64,000 nt of DNA from Pseudoips prasinana (GCA_951640165.1 OX621255.1:24650001-24714000), one strand, 5' to 3'. Shown: positions 19,926-29,849, counted from the first letter of the stretch. The notes: generated by a model from the letters alone, not told the origin. Numbers and translations: made by a program.

Positions 19926-20217
19926 GACTACCAGCCTCTGAGCTATCAATTAATATCCTAATGTATTTGATAACCGCTAGCCGCTAACGCTTAGACCACA
20001 GTGCATCAACGTTCATGGTAAAGGAATGCGATGTCATACTGTGAGTGCGGGACTGAGCGTGTCTTGGCGTGTATGCAGCAGCACGACTGCTTTGTTCCAC
20101 CTAATCTCATAGGAAATGGACCAGGGTAGGTGGAAATGATGAGTTGAGCATATATTTAGGTAATGTGACAGCAGACAGTCGATGTTGTGACTCAGATTAT
20201 ATAGATACTATTTAAGT

Positions 20218-20447
20218 TTGACGGCCGGTTGGCGTGTTTGCCTTTCACGCCGCAGGTCGTGGGTGCGATTCCCATCCAGGACAGATATTTGTGTATCTTG
20301 AGTCTGGGTGTAATTATGTATACAAGTATGTCTTTACAAAAGAAAAGTAGTAATGTACTATATCAGTTATTTGGTTTCAATAGTACAGGCTCTGCTTAGT
20401 TTGGGATCAAATGGTCGTGTGTGAATAATGTCCGAGGATATTAGCTA
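20218..20447 (+). mobile_element. SINE-A, A-box region deleted
   Basis: GGCCGGTTGGCGTGTTTGCC joins directly to CTTTCACGCCGCAGG, removing ~14 bp between the boxes. The remainder reaches GTCCGAGGATATTAG. Confidence 0.85.
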
Positions 20448-20554
20448 TATATGTATTTAGGGGCAGACCGTCGATGTTTGACTAAGTTTGTACTATATAT
20501 GTTAGAAGCAGTGTTATTTCTATGTTTAACCAGGGAAGTACCTCCTGGTAGTGT

Positions 20555-20757
20555 TTGGTGTCGATCAGAGCTCTTAGGGGTGGTGGGGAAATGATCAGCT
20601 ACCAAACCTCCATGCCGGAGAACTGCATCTCCAAAAATTTTCTTGATGGCATCTGCTAACTAGGCCAGCGTGGACTATGGCTTTAGTCCATGCCCTCTCA
20701 TTATGAGAGGAGGCCCCTTCCTTGCAGTGGGATACCAATGGGCTGCAGCATCAAAAT
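20555..20757 (+). mobile_element. Non-LTR-like 3' end relic
   Basis: GCCAGCGTGGACTATGGCTT, CTCATTATGAGAGGAGGCCC, CAGTGGGATACCAATGGGCT. This wording is common at RTE-type 3' ends in Lepidoptera (from memory). No tail remains. Confidence 0.4.
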
Positions 20758-20867
20758 AAATTTAGTCTAGGCTTCAATTATATTCAGAAAAACTAAAAAA
20801 TAAGCATTTGTAGTAAACGCCTCGTGGCTGCGTAGATGCATATATATACTAATAATAATAATATCCT

Positions 20868-21213
20868 TCTAGCCGAATTTCGGCCACGACGGCCAGTAAC
20901 AATAGAGATTAGCCATCTGCGCTGGACATATTATAGTGCACAAGTGTGTGCGCAAACACAGGAGCACTTCCTATTCCATCACTCTCATGATCCGATGGGA
21001 CGTCTAGCGACACGACCGGAAAGAGGTCAGGTACAGGACTGACGGCTTTATGTGCTCTCCGAAGCACGGGCGTATAATACCGCCAACTCCCAGACTTCGG
21101 GCTGATGCTGAGAAATTTTTCTTTTCACAGAAAATTTCCAAAATCAATTTTGGCCTAACCCGGGCTTTCAACCCAGGACCTCGTTATGGCGACAGTTACC
21201 GCGACCAATGAGG
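20868..21213 (-). mobile_element. SINE-E, near full length
   Basis: Reverse copy from (ATT)n tail plus CCGAATTTCGGCCACGACGG through CTCTCATGATCCGATGGGAC and GACTTCGGGCTGATGCTGAG to the reversed B box CAACCCAGGACC and GACCAATGAGGCA. Confidence 0.9.
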
Positions 21214-21306
21214 CAATGCATATACTTTGACCTTAACAACGTTTCTATTACTAGGGCAATAAGGGTGGTTTTTAAAGAGCCATATCGTGGATGTATTATA
21301 CACCAA

Positions 21307-21341
21307 AGAATCTCTTGTGGGAATGGCCCACAAGAGATTCT
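21307..21341. other. 35-bp hairpin, 15-bp perfect stem
   Basis: AGAATCTCTTGTGGG / CCCACAAGAGATTCT around AATGG. Single-copy flanks. Confidence 0.8.
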
Positions 21342-21344
21342 CTC

Positions 21345-22560
21345 ATATATTCTGTCATTGACAGCCCTATCTAAATCTAATGTGCCATCGACCTATCATT
21401 TAGAAGTCTATAAAGATATTTAACTAAGTACAACCTGTAGGGTTGGCAAAAATGAATTAATACATAAATAAGGTCAGACAAGGTATAAATAAATAAATAC
21501 AAATGGTGGCTACTGGCGCCACGCTCGCCGGCGCGGCCGATCCTCTTATTGCCCAATATGTGAACAAGAAAGCGGTGGAGTGGTGTTAAGACTAAATATT
21601 TGTATGACGACTCTTACTTTCAGCTTCAAGTGATTTGATTCTATAAATTTGCAGTTTAAATCTGTCTCTTCAACTGGCAAAGCGGCAATACATGGTAGTA
21701 AGGTAACATAATAGTTAGTAATACTTCAGGGACTGAATATTATGTAATCATAGTTTATAGTCTCACTGAGTTGCAGGCTGTTCTATGAGTGAGTTCCTTT
21801 CAAATACATAGGTATAAGGTAAATAAGAGTGATCGTGACAAGAGCTAATTATAATACAGCGCGTATATTTTTCTTTCCCCATTCAAAAAGCGTCAGTAAA
21901 TGGATATTTTGTGTCGGAATTTGGATCATTATGTGTATTTTGCAAAATGAACACTCACTTACTCACGCTACACGCTGTTTAGTTTCGAGATAAACTAAGC
22001 TCCTTAAGTTAAGTTTAATATTTAGGTTACATCTTGTTGAATACTAAATACTCTACTTAAACTATTTTTGTGATCCATAAGTAGATGTTCTGAGTCTGGG
22101 TCTGTTTTGTGTCCACTATTTGTAGATTTTTAAAGTACCCGGATTTTGGGATTCAGATCGCTAGTGCGGGCTACTCCCTTTGTTTAATTAAAAAGTCATG
22201 GAGCAGAGAGACTCTTATAAGTTTAAGACTTTAACTGCACGTACTGTTTGTAGTTGGTAGCGCTTTCAACACGTTTTCAGCCAACTCTTAGCCACTCCAC
22301 ACCATGCGCTGTCCCGCAGGCTTATCCGATTTATAAACGCAATATTGTATCTGTATAAACAATGGGCTTATTATAGGTGGTTCGGCGGCCATTTTATTTT
22401 TATTTTATATACTGAGCATAGTGAGCATTCGCCAAAAACTCGTGTCTTCGTTTTTGTTATGAACGAGTGTTGACTTAGCATTGTGGGGTCACTAACTCAA
22501 CCATGAGATTGCAACACATTGTAAAATGGTAACTGGTTTGTGGAAGAAAGGACCATTCCC
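21345..22560. other. No gene recognised
   Basis: Single-copy sequence. The stretch 21980-22050 (AAGCTCCTTAAGTTAAG, GGTTACATCTTGTTG) is shared with 58430-58465, so an old low-copy repeat is present. Confidence 0.4.
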
Positions 22561-22566
22561 TTTAAT

Positions 22567-22646
22567 TTACCTCATCGTATGGGCTGTAGTTTACCGCCAG
22601 ATTGCCAGAGTAGGTATCTAACACAGCTACAACCGTGACCGATAGC
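22567..22646 (-). mobile_element. 5S-SINE tail fragment
   Basis: CATCGTATGGGCTGTAGTTT... AACACAGCTACAACCGTGAC, then CGATAG. Confidence 0.55.
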
Positions 22647-22826
22647 GATTTATTTTATCCTTTCAACTGTTTTTATATGCGGCTAAGTTTTAGTTTTAAT
22701 TTAATTTTGTTTATTATAATTGATTTTTTGGGCAACATGCAAGATTTGAGAATGCCTGGATATCTGTTATACAGGTTTAGAGCTTTATTGTTAGAGGTTT
22801 TTATTAGAGGTTTAGAGCTAAACCAT

Positions 22827-22860
22827 AAAGAGAGCTGGAGTCTCTACTCCAGCTCTCTTT
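22827..22860. other. 34-bp hairpin, 15-bp perfect stem
   Basis: AAAGAGAGCTGGAGT / ACTCCAGCTCTCTTT around CTCT. Confidence 0.8.
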
Positions 22861-22938
22861 AAAGTTCTATTTAATCACTGAACTTGGTCTTGACTTATGG
22901 ACTTTTACGAGTTCAATAATCCGTATTTTGTTTTTTAT

Positions 22939-23221
22939 ATATCAACCGAAAGACGTCCACTGCTGGACAAAGACCTGCCCCAAGGATCTTCACAATAGCC
23001 GGTCCTGCGCTGCCCGAATCTAGCGGCTTCCCGTGACTCTTGCAAGATCGTCGGTCCACCTTGTAGGAGGCCTGCCCACGCTGCGTCTTTCGATTCGAGG
23101 TCGCCATTCGAGAGTCACCTTTCTGCCCCATCGGCCGTCGGTTCTACGAGCTATGTGCGCCGTCCACTGCCACTTCAGTTTGGCAATTCTTTGGGCTATG
23201 TCGGCTACTTAGGTTCGCCTG
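22939..23221 (-). mobile_element. RTE-1 LINE 3' end
   Basis: Reverse copy of the RTE-1 C-terminal coding region (CCGAAAGACGTCCACTGCTG, TAGGAGGCCTGCCCACGCTG, CCATCGGCCGTCGGTTCTAC). The tail is T/A-rich rather than ATG repeats. One of the two longest RTE-1 fragments here. Frame broken. Confidence 0.85.
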
Positions 23222-23516
23222 CGGATTTCGACGATTTCGATTTATATATATATTCTACGAGAATGTTGAATGTTGTAAGAGGATAAAGGAGTAGTAGGAG
23301 ATCACCACTGATAAATAAATAAACGTTAAAATCTATTATGATTTAAACTCATGGTTGGGATACAAATCATAGATGTAAATGGGCAGTTGAAACGTGATGA
23401 CTGTAGTCTAGTAGTTAAGTGGAACTGCTGTGTAGTGGTTTCGATGTTCTCTCAGTAGAATACAGATCTAAAAAGAGGTCTAAATCGCCAGGATACCTTA
23501 TAACTATATTTATTAC

Positions 23517-23820
23517 TAGATGTGCCCCGGGGATTTCATCATCATCATCATATCAGCCGAAAGACGTCCACTGCTGGACAAAGGCCTCCCCCAAAGATCT
23601 CCACAATTGCCGGTCTTGCGCTATGCGCATCCAGCGATTTCCAGCGGCCCGCACAAGATCCTCGGTCCATCTTGTAGGGGGCCTGCCCACGCTGCGTCTT
23701 CCGGTTCGTGGTCGCCACTCGAGCACCTTTCTGCCCCAGCAGCCTTCGGTTCTACGAGCACATAGCTCGTAGAACCCCGGGGATTTACCCGCGATAAATT
23801 TTGGGTTAGTCGGATATACA
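23517..23820 (-). mobile_element. Helitron 3' terminal relic carrying RTE-1
   Basis: CTAGATGTGCCCCGGGGATTT resembles the minus-strand Heli-1 end. Its continuation (ACCCGCGATAAATTTTGG) appears after the RTE-1 insert. Confidence 0.55.
23537..23774 (-). mobile_element. RTE-1 LINE 3' end with 12-bp TSD
   Basis: CCCCGGGGATTT is present at 23525-23536 and 23775-23786. The insert begins with (CAT)n, the reversed ATG tail, and covers about 220 bp of the ORF2 C-terminus (GCTGGACAAAGGCCTCCCCC... GTTCTACGAGC). Confidence 0.9.
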
Positions 23821-23821
23821 A

Positions 23822-23972
23822 GTGATCGTCTCCGTGCTTCGTAGGCAAGTTAAGCTGACGGTCCCGGTTGTAGGTAGTCATTAGACAACAGTATTAAAGC
23901 CATGTCAGGGGCCTACATGGCGGCTTCAACAACTCTGACACCAGGGTAACCACTGCCCAAACAATAAATAAT
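23822..23972 (+). mobile_element. 5S-SINE, head truncated
   Basis: Starts in CGTCTCCGTGCTTCGTAGG and runs through CGGTCCCGGTTGTAGG to GGGTAACCACTGCCCAAACA. Confidence 0.75.
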
Positions 23973-24014
23973 AATAAGCTATAACTACAAAGACTTATCA
24001 CAACCTGTACGGTA

Positions 24015-24091
24015 GTCTATGCCTGAAAGAGTAACAAACATTCATACATCCATACTCACAAACTTTCGTATTTATAATATTAGTAGGATAA
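24015..24091 (-). mobile_element. Helitron-related 5' fragment
   Basis: CTGAAAGAGTAACAAACATT... TTATAATATTAGTAGGATA matches the distal end of 26354-26566. Confidence 0.45.
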
Positions 24092-24204
24092 GTGATAAAT
24101 TGACTATCCGCGACATATCACATAGTGCCATCTAGCCCAGACTAAGCAAAGCTTGTACTTGGGATTTCGGATACCTACTAGAAAATGGATAGAAATACTT
24201 CGAT

Positions 24205-24457
24205 GGTCACCGTAGCCTAGTTGGTAGTGCTCCTGCCTACGAAGCTGGTGGTCCTGGGTTCAAAGCCCAGTAAGTGCAAATATTTGTGTGATGAGCACGA
24301 ATATTTGTTTCTGGGTCATGTTTTCTATGTATATAAGTATTTATCTATCTATATAAGTATGTATATCGTCGCCTGGTACCCAGAGTACAAGCTTTGCTTA
24401 GTTTGGGGCTACGATGATCTGTGTGACATTGTCCCTAGATATTATTATTATTATGAA
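24205..24457 (+). mobile_element. SINE-B, full length
   Basis: A box TAGCCTAGTTGG; B box GGGTTCAAAGCCC has lost its consensus. CAAATATTTGTGTGATGAGC, TACAAGCTTTGCTTAGTTTG and an (ATT)n tail follow. The frame that spans it is not a gene. Confidence 0.9.
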
Positions 24458-24476
24458 TATAAATAAAATACTTTTA

Positions 24477-24668
24477 CCATAGTGTCAGAGTTGCTCAAAC
24501 CGCTCAGTAGGCTTATGACAGAGCTTAAATGCTGTTGTCTAAAGACTACAACCAGGAGTGAAAGTTTAACGACCCCTCCGAATCATAGAGACGCTCAGAA
24601 ATTAAACCACTTTGCGGTCACCTATCTCTAAACTGACCGGTGAGAACAACTGGCTCTGAGACCCTCAG
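24477..24668 (-). mobile_element. 5S-SINE
   Basis: AGTGTCAGAGTTGCTCAAAC, GACGCTCAGAAATTAAACCA, GGTCACCTATCTCTAAACTG. Part of the 5S-like head is missing. Confidence 0.75.
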
Positions 24669-24669
24669 G

Positions 24670-25025
24670 TTGTATTATTTATTCTTTTCTTAGTCATAAA
24701 ATTACTAGCCGGTAACTTCATAGTTTATAATCTTAAATTTAATCATTGTGATGCCCAGTGTGGCCATACTTTATCACACACATAAAATAAGTAGTTAAAT
24801 ACAACGTACAATAATTAAAATAATCATTGATCATCAAAGTGCGCACGCGACGGTGTTTGATGTGCCGATGGCTCGTGATTGGCTGGTGGAGTTTAACGAA
24901 CGTTATTGGTCAATTCATATTTAGAATGACTGAGTGATTGGAAATATTTGGACGCCATTTGTGAGGCTAAATTGATTAGACGCGTGCACTAGTTACTTCG
25001 TAATTCTTACAAGATTTTTTTCTCT
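24670..25025. other. No gene recognised
   Basis: Single-copy. 24870-24945 contains three ATTGG/CCAAT-type pentamers close together, without an adjacent exon. Confidence 0.35.
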
Positions 25026-25029
25026 CTTT

Positions 25030-25233
25030 ATAATTCATTTCCTAACTCCTCCTTTTTTCTTTCTGATTAAATTCGGTACGGGATTAAAGACAGTAAATCG
25101 ATTCCCCGGGACATGTCTGAGCCTCACCGCTCAGTGTCATTTCATTGTATGGATCAACAGTGTGTTCATCCTGGCTTACAGGAGTTGCAGTGGTGGGGAA
25201 GAGGGAGGGACTAGTCCCGATAAAAAAAAACTC
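25030..25233 (+). mobile_element. Poly(A) retroposon (TTCCCCGGGACATG repeat)
   Basis: CGATTCCCCGGGACATGTCT, GAGCCTCACCGCTCAGTGTC, TACAGGAGTTGCAGTGGTGG, GGAGGGACTAGTCCCG, then an A run. Copies at 33805-34007 and 41852-41990 end at the same point. Family not recognised. Confidence 0.65.
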
Positions 25234-25346
25234 GTATTTAAAATGTATAGATAAATAATGCCGCACGGCTAAAAAAGTTTTGTGTTCAATAGTTACCTGC
25301 ATAAGTTTTTGAGTGGATTAATAAATAAAATAATTTTCCAGTTTGT

Positions 25347-25445
25347 CCAGTGGTCCAGTGGACTGACTGCTAAACCAGAGGTCTTGGATTTGATCTCCAC
25401 CCATGACAAATCTTTGTGGGATAAACACGATAATTTTGTTCCATG
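25347..25445 (+). mobile_element. SINE-D (tRNA-derived) head
   Basis: GTGGTCCAGTGGACTGACTG, CTAAACCAGAGGTC, B-box region GGATTTGATCTCC, then the shared CAAATCTTTGTGGGATAAAC block. Copies at 51874 and 62270. Confidence 0.7.
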
Positions 25446-25449
25446 TCTG

Positions 25450-25570
25450 AATGTTTTTTTTTATTTCACATACAGCCATCTGATCCCAAACTAAGCTGAG
25501 CTACTGTGCTATGGAAACCAGATAACTGTTATGCTACTTTTCTTTTGTTAATACATATATTTATAGATAA
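25450..25570 (-). mobile_element. SINE-A tail fragment
   Basis: CAGCCATCTGATCCCAAACT... GCTATGGAAACCAGATAACT. Truncated where a Helitron starts at 25571. Confidence 0.75.
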
Positions 25571-25752
25571 CTAGCTGTGTCCCGCGGTATTGCCCACGTT
25601 AAACTTTATAAATTATAGCCTATGTGTTAATCTAAGGCTAGGGTGTCAGCTAACTACATACCAAATTTCATTGAAATCGCTCCAGGCGTTTAGACGTGAG
25701 GAAGTAACAAACATACACACTCACACAAACAGTCACAAAGTTTCTGCGTAGT
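25571..25752 (-). mobile_element. Helitron (Heli-1-related) 3' part
   Basis: CTAGCTGTGTCCCGCGGTAT... GCCTATGTGTTAATCTAAGG; the CTAG terminus and hairpin stem are preserved with mutations. The body differs from Heli-1 (CAAATTTCATTGAAATCGCT), matching the 26354 subfamily. Confidence 0.7.
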
Positions 25753-25792
25753 TTAGGATTATATTATTGCAGTTGATGAGTTGTCCCAAGAG

Positions 25793-25812
25793 ATATATAT
25801 ATATATATATAT
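25793..25812. repeat. (TA)n microsatellite
   Basis: Ten TA units. Confidence 0.9.
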
Positions 25813-25821
25813 TTTTTCCTT

Positions 25822-25915
25822 ATCGTATTTGCAGTTGTAAATAGTGTCAGAGTTGTCCAAGCCACCCATTAGGCCTCTGAAGACTTAAAGACTACTGACT
25901 AAAGTATTTACATTT
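25822..25915 (-). mobile_element. 5S-SINE tail fragment
   Basis: AGTGTCAGAGTTGTCCAAGC, CACCCATTAGGCCTCTGAAG. Confidence 0.65.
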
Positions 25916-25990
25916 CCTTGCGGTGGTTCTTAGCTATGTTTGGTTAATATCAGTCTAGTAGGAAAAGAGTTTAAGATTCTATAACAAACA

Positions 25991-26040
25991 AGACGATTGT
26001 CTAATATCATTGGGAAGCCAATGATATTAGACAATTGTCT
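25991..26040. other. 50-bp inverted repeat (hairpin)
   Basis: AGACGATTGTCTAATATCAT and ATGATATTAGACAATTGTCT mirror each other with one mismatch around TGGGAAGCCA (TGG/CCA also pairs). Confidence 0.85.
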
Positions 26041-26149
26041 ACGAATAATTTTTTTTATTATTACAAAGTTTCTGATTATTTAAGCGACAAAAGTGCTCGG
26101 GATTGACTTGTTCTGAGTCAACACACACAACACACAATTAATCTTAAGT

Positions 26150-26285
26150 ATATTTTATTTAAAAAAGGATTCCTACTGAGTTTTATGGCAGTGTTTATCA
26201 GTAGCTGCCACGTCATGCACTGCACGGTAGGGTAAACAAAATGACGATTCCAAATATATGTAATTTTTTTACGGAATTAATGATT
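26150..26285 (+). mobile_element. LINE 3' end (GCATGACGT type)
   Basis: Forward copy of the block at 18014-18360 and 49200-49465 (TCCTACTGAGTTTTATGGCA, CACGTCATGCACTGCACGGT). Confidence 0.6.
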
Positions 26286-26353
26286 TTGGACTATGACTTT
26301 GAGTATTTTAATTTTTATTTATTTTAATAGGTTAACCAACAATTATTTACACA

Positions 26354-26566
26354 CTAGCTGTGCCCCGCGGTTTTACCCGCGTTAAACTTTATAAAATATG
26401 GCCTATGTGTTATCCTAACTATAAAAAATAGCCTATGTTCTTTCTCAGGGTCTAGACCATCTGTATACCAAATTTCATTCAAATCCGTTCAGTAGTTTTG
26501 GCGTGAAAGAGTAACAGACAGAAAGACAGACAGAGTTACTTTCGCATTTATAATATTAGTTAGGAT
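26354..26566 (-). mobile_element. Helitron, second subfamily, near-complete
   Basis: Minus-strand 3' end CGCGGGTAAAACCGCGG, then GGCACAGCTAG is perfect. The body (CAAATTTCATTCAAATCCGT, GCGTGAAAGAGTAACAGACA) and 5' region (TTATAATATTAGT) differ from Heli-1, so two subfamilies share one 3' terminus. Confidence 0.75.
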
Positions 26567-26569
26567 TAG

Positions 26570-26935
26570 GATTATAAGCCAGAGTTACAGTTTTTCGTGT
26601 AATAATCCCTTATAAGCTAACACAGCATGCATCATATCTAATTAGCAATAATTAACTATAAATGTTGAATACAATATAATACTATACAATAAAAGTAGCC
26701 AAATATCAAGTATCAGCTCTTTTCCAAACTATAACTCCAACAGTCGAAAATCCTTCTCTAATTTACAGTAGGTGAATGTTATGTACCTTGTAATTTTTTA
26801 AGTAAAAACTTTAGCGGCTGTACGCACTTTTTGGGATGGGTAAAAATGTTAAACTCGTGTCAGGACACGTGGCCTTATAGAATATTCGTAAGACGGAAGG
26901 TCTTTCTTGTTTAATCCACACTGGCCGTTTATACA
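26570..26935. other. No feature recognised
   Basis: AT-rich single-copy sequence. Confidence 0.5.
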
Positions 26936-26939
26936 CTCA

Positions 26940-27400
26940 TATTACCGCAGCATTTTTTCTTCATTATGTTAGATTTTTTACAGCCGACTGCCTAACCAAA
27001 TTTAAGTAAGTAAGTAAGTAACTCTTTATTGTGCACCAAAAAATAATACATAAAAAGAACTATGAGTATTTTAAGATTGTACAAATGGCGGCCTTATAGC
27101 TAAGTGCGATCTCTTCCAGGCAACCCTTGAATGGACCAGGAGTAAAGAAAAGGCATTTGGGTTTGTTGGCATAATTAGCAGAAAGGACTTTAATTTTAGT
27201 TAGTTGAGTTCTATTTTTAAATTTAGTCCTACCATAGGGAGGGAAGCAATTAGTATGAGTCTTTACCGCCCAAAGGTGGGAAGTAACATCTTCCAGTCGC
27301 TACTCGGATCAAATAAACACTACTTTCCGAGTATGAGAAATTAAAAGATAGTTTTCACTTCTATCGGCAGCCCCCAAAGACTGTCCCGCAAGTTTTTTTT
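26940..27400 (-). mobile_element. Unnamed repeat (GATCCGAGTAGCGAG), split by LINE
   Basis: Reverse copy of 17643-17890: TTACAGCCGACTGCCTAACC before the insert, CTTTACCGCCCAAAGGTGGG and CCCCCAAAGACTGTCCCGCA after it. Confidence 0.6.
27004..27185 (-). mobile_element. LINE 3' end (TTTATTGTGCACC type), nested
   Basis: Starts after an AAGTAAGTAAGTAAGTAA run with CTCTTTATTGTGCACCAAAA, then GGCGGCCTTATAGC, GCGATCTCTTCCAGGCAACC. Same family as 51100-51290. Confidence 0.65.
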
Positions 27401-27434
27401 AAATGTAGACTTCTACGCGCATAATATGGTTGTA

Positions 27435-27569
27435 CAGTTGCCAGCACATCCAGCTATCCCAATCTGTCAAACTTATTTTATAGATTTTCAACTTTATAAC
27501 ATAAGCGTAAGGTTCACTTTCAATTCGGGAAATTTGACAGATTGGGGTAGCTTGACGTGCTGGCGTCTG
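27435..27569. mobile_element. MITE-T, palindromic MITE
   Basis: CAGTTGCCAGCACATCCAGC / GCTTGACGTGCTGGCGTCTG. Left TA intact (27433-27434); the right TA has become CA. Confidence 0.85.
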
Positions 27570-27777
27570 CACTATATATAAATAAATAAGAATAGGTGCC
27601 TCTGGATAAATATGTCTCATTATATATAGGTTAATACACCTACAAAGTTTCCCGGGTATGAAAGTTCATTGACACCGTATTTATAATAAATTGATGGCGG
27701 CATAATTTTCCCTATCAAATTTTATTATAGATCCTTATATCTCATTTTTATAAGGGTAAGTATTATTATTGTTTCCT

Positions 27778-27840
27778 CTGCCTCATTGGTTTAGCGGCAG
27801 GGTATTCAACCGCAGATATTGAGATCCTGGGTCCAAAACT
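27778..27840 (+). mobile_element. SINE-E head fragment
   Basis: TGCCTCATTGGTTTAGCGGC and a B-box region GGGTCCAAAAC; truncated by the LINE fragment. Confidence 0.65.
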
Positions 27841-27841
27841 G

Positions 27842-28371
27842 GGTAAGCAAAACTAATAAATCATTTTTAGGAAATTGTTTTAGGTTTTATAACAAGCTTC
27901 CTGCTCAAATTACTGATCTGCCTGACACAAGTTTTAAAACACATATTAAACGTATACTTATGGCTAGGGGTACTTACACCACTAAAGAGTACATCGATGA
28001 CAAAGACGTCTGGCTCTCACTTCCTACCTGCACATTGCTCCCTGGAGATCTTGTAGCCATATAGACATAACTGATCTGCTGTGTTACGTGAACTATCTGT
28101 AAATGATTGCTATCATATACTTAATTTTAAATTATTGACTCTGTCTCAAAATGAATAATGTTATATGTTTCGAAGTTTTTCTTTTGTATACCTAAATCTA
28201 TTACATCTTGTATGAAAACATTCATAAAATTTATTTTATTACAGAAATGATATTTAGCTAGCTCGTATCAAGTTATTGTCAAGAGATTATGTTTAATTAT
28301 CTAGTTTAAGTCTAATATTTTTACTACATATTGTCAATGGTTCTGTCTATATTAAAGGTATTATTATTATG
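27842..28371 (+). mobile_element. CR1/Jockey-like LINE 3' end
   Basis: Begins within ORF2 coding, continues with ~300 bp of 3' UTR and ends ATTAAAGGTATTATTATTAT, a microsatellite-like end typical of CR1-group elements. The 3' part matches 34437-34660 in reverse. Confidence 0.7.
27844..28064 (+). pseudogene. LINE reverse-transcriptase C-terminus fragment
   Basis: The frame reads NKSFLGNCFRFYNKLPAQIT, then SFKTHIKRILMARGTYTTKE and a stop at 28062-28064. RFYNKLP... FK..IK..L is the conserved end of non-LTR ORF2 proteins, after the RT domain. The fragment has no native start: the upstream bases belong to SINE-E. Similar fragments lie at 61612-61821 and 62980-63265. Confidence 0.75.
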
Positions 28372-28625
28372 ACGGACCTTGTGTTAATAACGACGGTCGC
28401 GCTTTAATGCTACCACTGGATCCAATGCGCCCCATTTGAGAAGACCCAGCGAAACAAACTCAGTGGGTTCATCTACTACCGGTTTCAACACGACCCAGTT
28501 GAGACGGTCCGGCGAAACATACTCAAGCGGGCATGAACACGGGATTTGGTCCAATTAGAGTAATAATTTAGTAGGCAAACACAATATATGCTCGATCGGT
28601 TGTCTGAATGCTTATTATTTTAGAT
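28372..28625. other. Repeat-derived stretch, unassigned
   Basis: GACGGACCTTGTGTTAATAA, then CGACGGTCGCGC, is repeated in reverse at 34443-34480. The rest (GACCCAGCGAAACAAACTCA, GGTCCGGCGAAACATACTCA) contains two near-identical short motifs and was not identified. Confidence 0.4.
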
Positions 28626-28629
28626 TATA

Positions 28630-28946
28630 CTAGCTGTGCCCCGCGGTTTTACTCGCGTTAAAGTTTATATATTATCATAGCTCCTCCCCCGTAGGTGATA
28701 GCGTGATAATATGTAGCCTATATGTTGACCCGACTTCTTAGCAATATTCATGCAAAATTTGAAGTAAATCCATGCAGTACTTTTTGAGTTTAACCCGGAC
28801 ATACATACAGACAAACAGACACACAGACAAAAATTCTAAAAACTATATTTTTGGCTTCGATATCGATTGTAGATCACGCCCCAAGTTTCATTAAAAAAAA
28901 ATATTCTATGTACAGTTTTGACTTTCCTACGATTTTATTATATGTA
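28630..28946 (-). mobile_element. Heli-1 Helitron, full length
   Basis: CTAGCTGTGCCCCGCGG start, CCCCGTAGGTGATAGCGTGA, GACAAACAGACACACAGACA, ACGATTTTATTATATGTA end. Confidence 0.85.
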
Positions 28947-28949
28947 GGT

Positions 28950-29065
28950 ACCTAAATATCTATGTTACTAGAAATAATATCTAATGTATACAACTATATT
29001 ACTACAAACATGTTCTGACTATTTACAAGCGCTTTTTTAAAGTCTACGTGAATAAAAACCTTTTT
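28950..29065 (+). mobile_element. LINE 3' end (ACAAGCGCTTT type)
   Basis: TACCTAAATATCTATG, AACATGTTCTGACTATTTAC, AAGCGCTTTTTTAAAGTCTA, CGTGAATAAAAACC; repeated at 34665-34785. Confidence 0.6.
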
Positions 29066-29090
29066 TATTTTATTTTATTTTTATTTAAAT

Positions 29091-29208
29091 CCTAGGTCGG
29101 GTTAAAAAGTGATTTCGGGATTTTTCTAATGAGATGATTTCTCAATATCAGACCGAAGTCTGTGAGTTGGCGGTATTACAACCCTGTGCGCATAAAGGTC
29201 CTGTACCT
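29091..29208 (+). mobile_element. SINE-E fragment, forward
   Basis: ATCCTAGGTCGGGTTAAAAA, AGACCGAAGTCTGTGAGTTG, AAAGGTCCTGTACCTAACC. It meets a reversed copy at about 29208. Confidence 0.7.
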
Positions 29209-29527
29209 AACCTGCGCAGGACATATTATACTGCACAAGTGTGTGCGCAAACACAGGGGCACTTTCTATTCTCAATTACCGATGGGACACTCTCATTATC
29301 CGATGGGATGACTAGCGACACGGCCGGAAAGGGATCGGGTACAGGACCGACTGTTTTACGTGCTCTCCGAGTCACGGGGGCCTTATACCGCCAACTCCCA
29401 GATTTCGGGCTGATACTGAGAAATTTTCTTTACGGAAAACTCCCAAAATCACGTATTGGCCCGACCCGGGATTTGAACCCAGGACCTAATTGTCTGCGGT
29501 TGAACACGCTACCGCTAGACCAACGAG

Positions 29528-29533
<6 letters not shown>
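29206..29533 (-). mobile_element. SINE-E, near full length, reverse
   Basis: GCGCAGGACATATTATACTG through CTCATTATCCGATGGGATGA to the B box GGATTTGAACCCAGG and A box CCGCTAGACCAACGAG (reversed). The longest frame over it (29134-29640) is SINE sequence, not a protein gene. Confidence 0.9.

Positions 29534-29561
<28 letters not shown>
29531..29561. repeat. (TA)n microsatellite
   Basis: About 15 TA units directly at the tRNA end of the SINE-E copy. Confidence 0.9.
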
Positions 29562-29639
29562 TTGTCTGTATCGATTCATACATTTTGTTGTATCCTATAA
29601 AAAAACGTATGAATTCCACGCATTATGGTTTCAAGGATG

Positions 29640-29842
29640 ACTGCACGTGTGGCGCAGCGGCTAAGACAGTCGCCTCACCGCTTCTTGTCCCGGGTTCGAA
29701 TCGCGCGCAGGACAACTATTTATGTGACCCACAAATTAAAAGTTGTTCTGAGTTTGGATGTACTTTGTGTCCGACAATTATGTTTGTAAAGTACCCCGCG
29801 ACACAGGGATTCAATTCCATGGTGCGTTGTTGTTAAAAAATA
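29640..29842 (+). mobile_element. SINE-C (tRNA-derived), full length
   Basis: A box TGGCGCAGCGG, B box GGGTTCGAATCG, then the shared CAACTATTTATGTGACCCAC block, GTAAAGTACCCCGCGACACA and an A-rich end. Other copies: 35757, 40630 (-), 44079, 50755 (-). Confidence 0.9.
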
Positions 29843-29849
29843 GGTACGC

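Noticed and set aside
23525..23786. Direct repeat CCCCGGGGATTT as a regulatory site
   Set aside because: It is the target-site duplication made by the RTE-1 insertion.
29134..29640. 168-codon forward ORF, the longest in the window
   Set aside because: It runs through the forward and reversed SINE-E copies and the TA repeat; the amino-acid sequence is repeat translation, not a protein.
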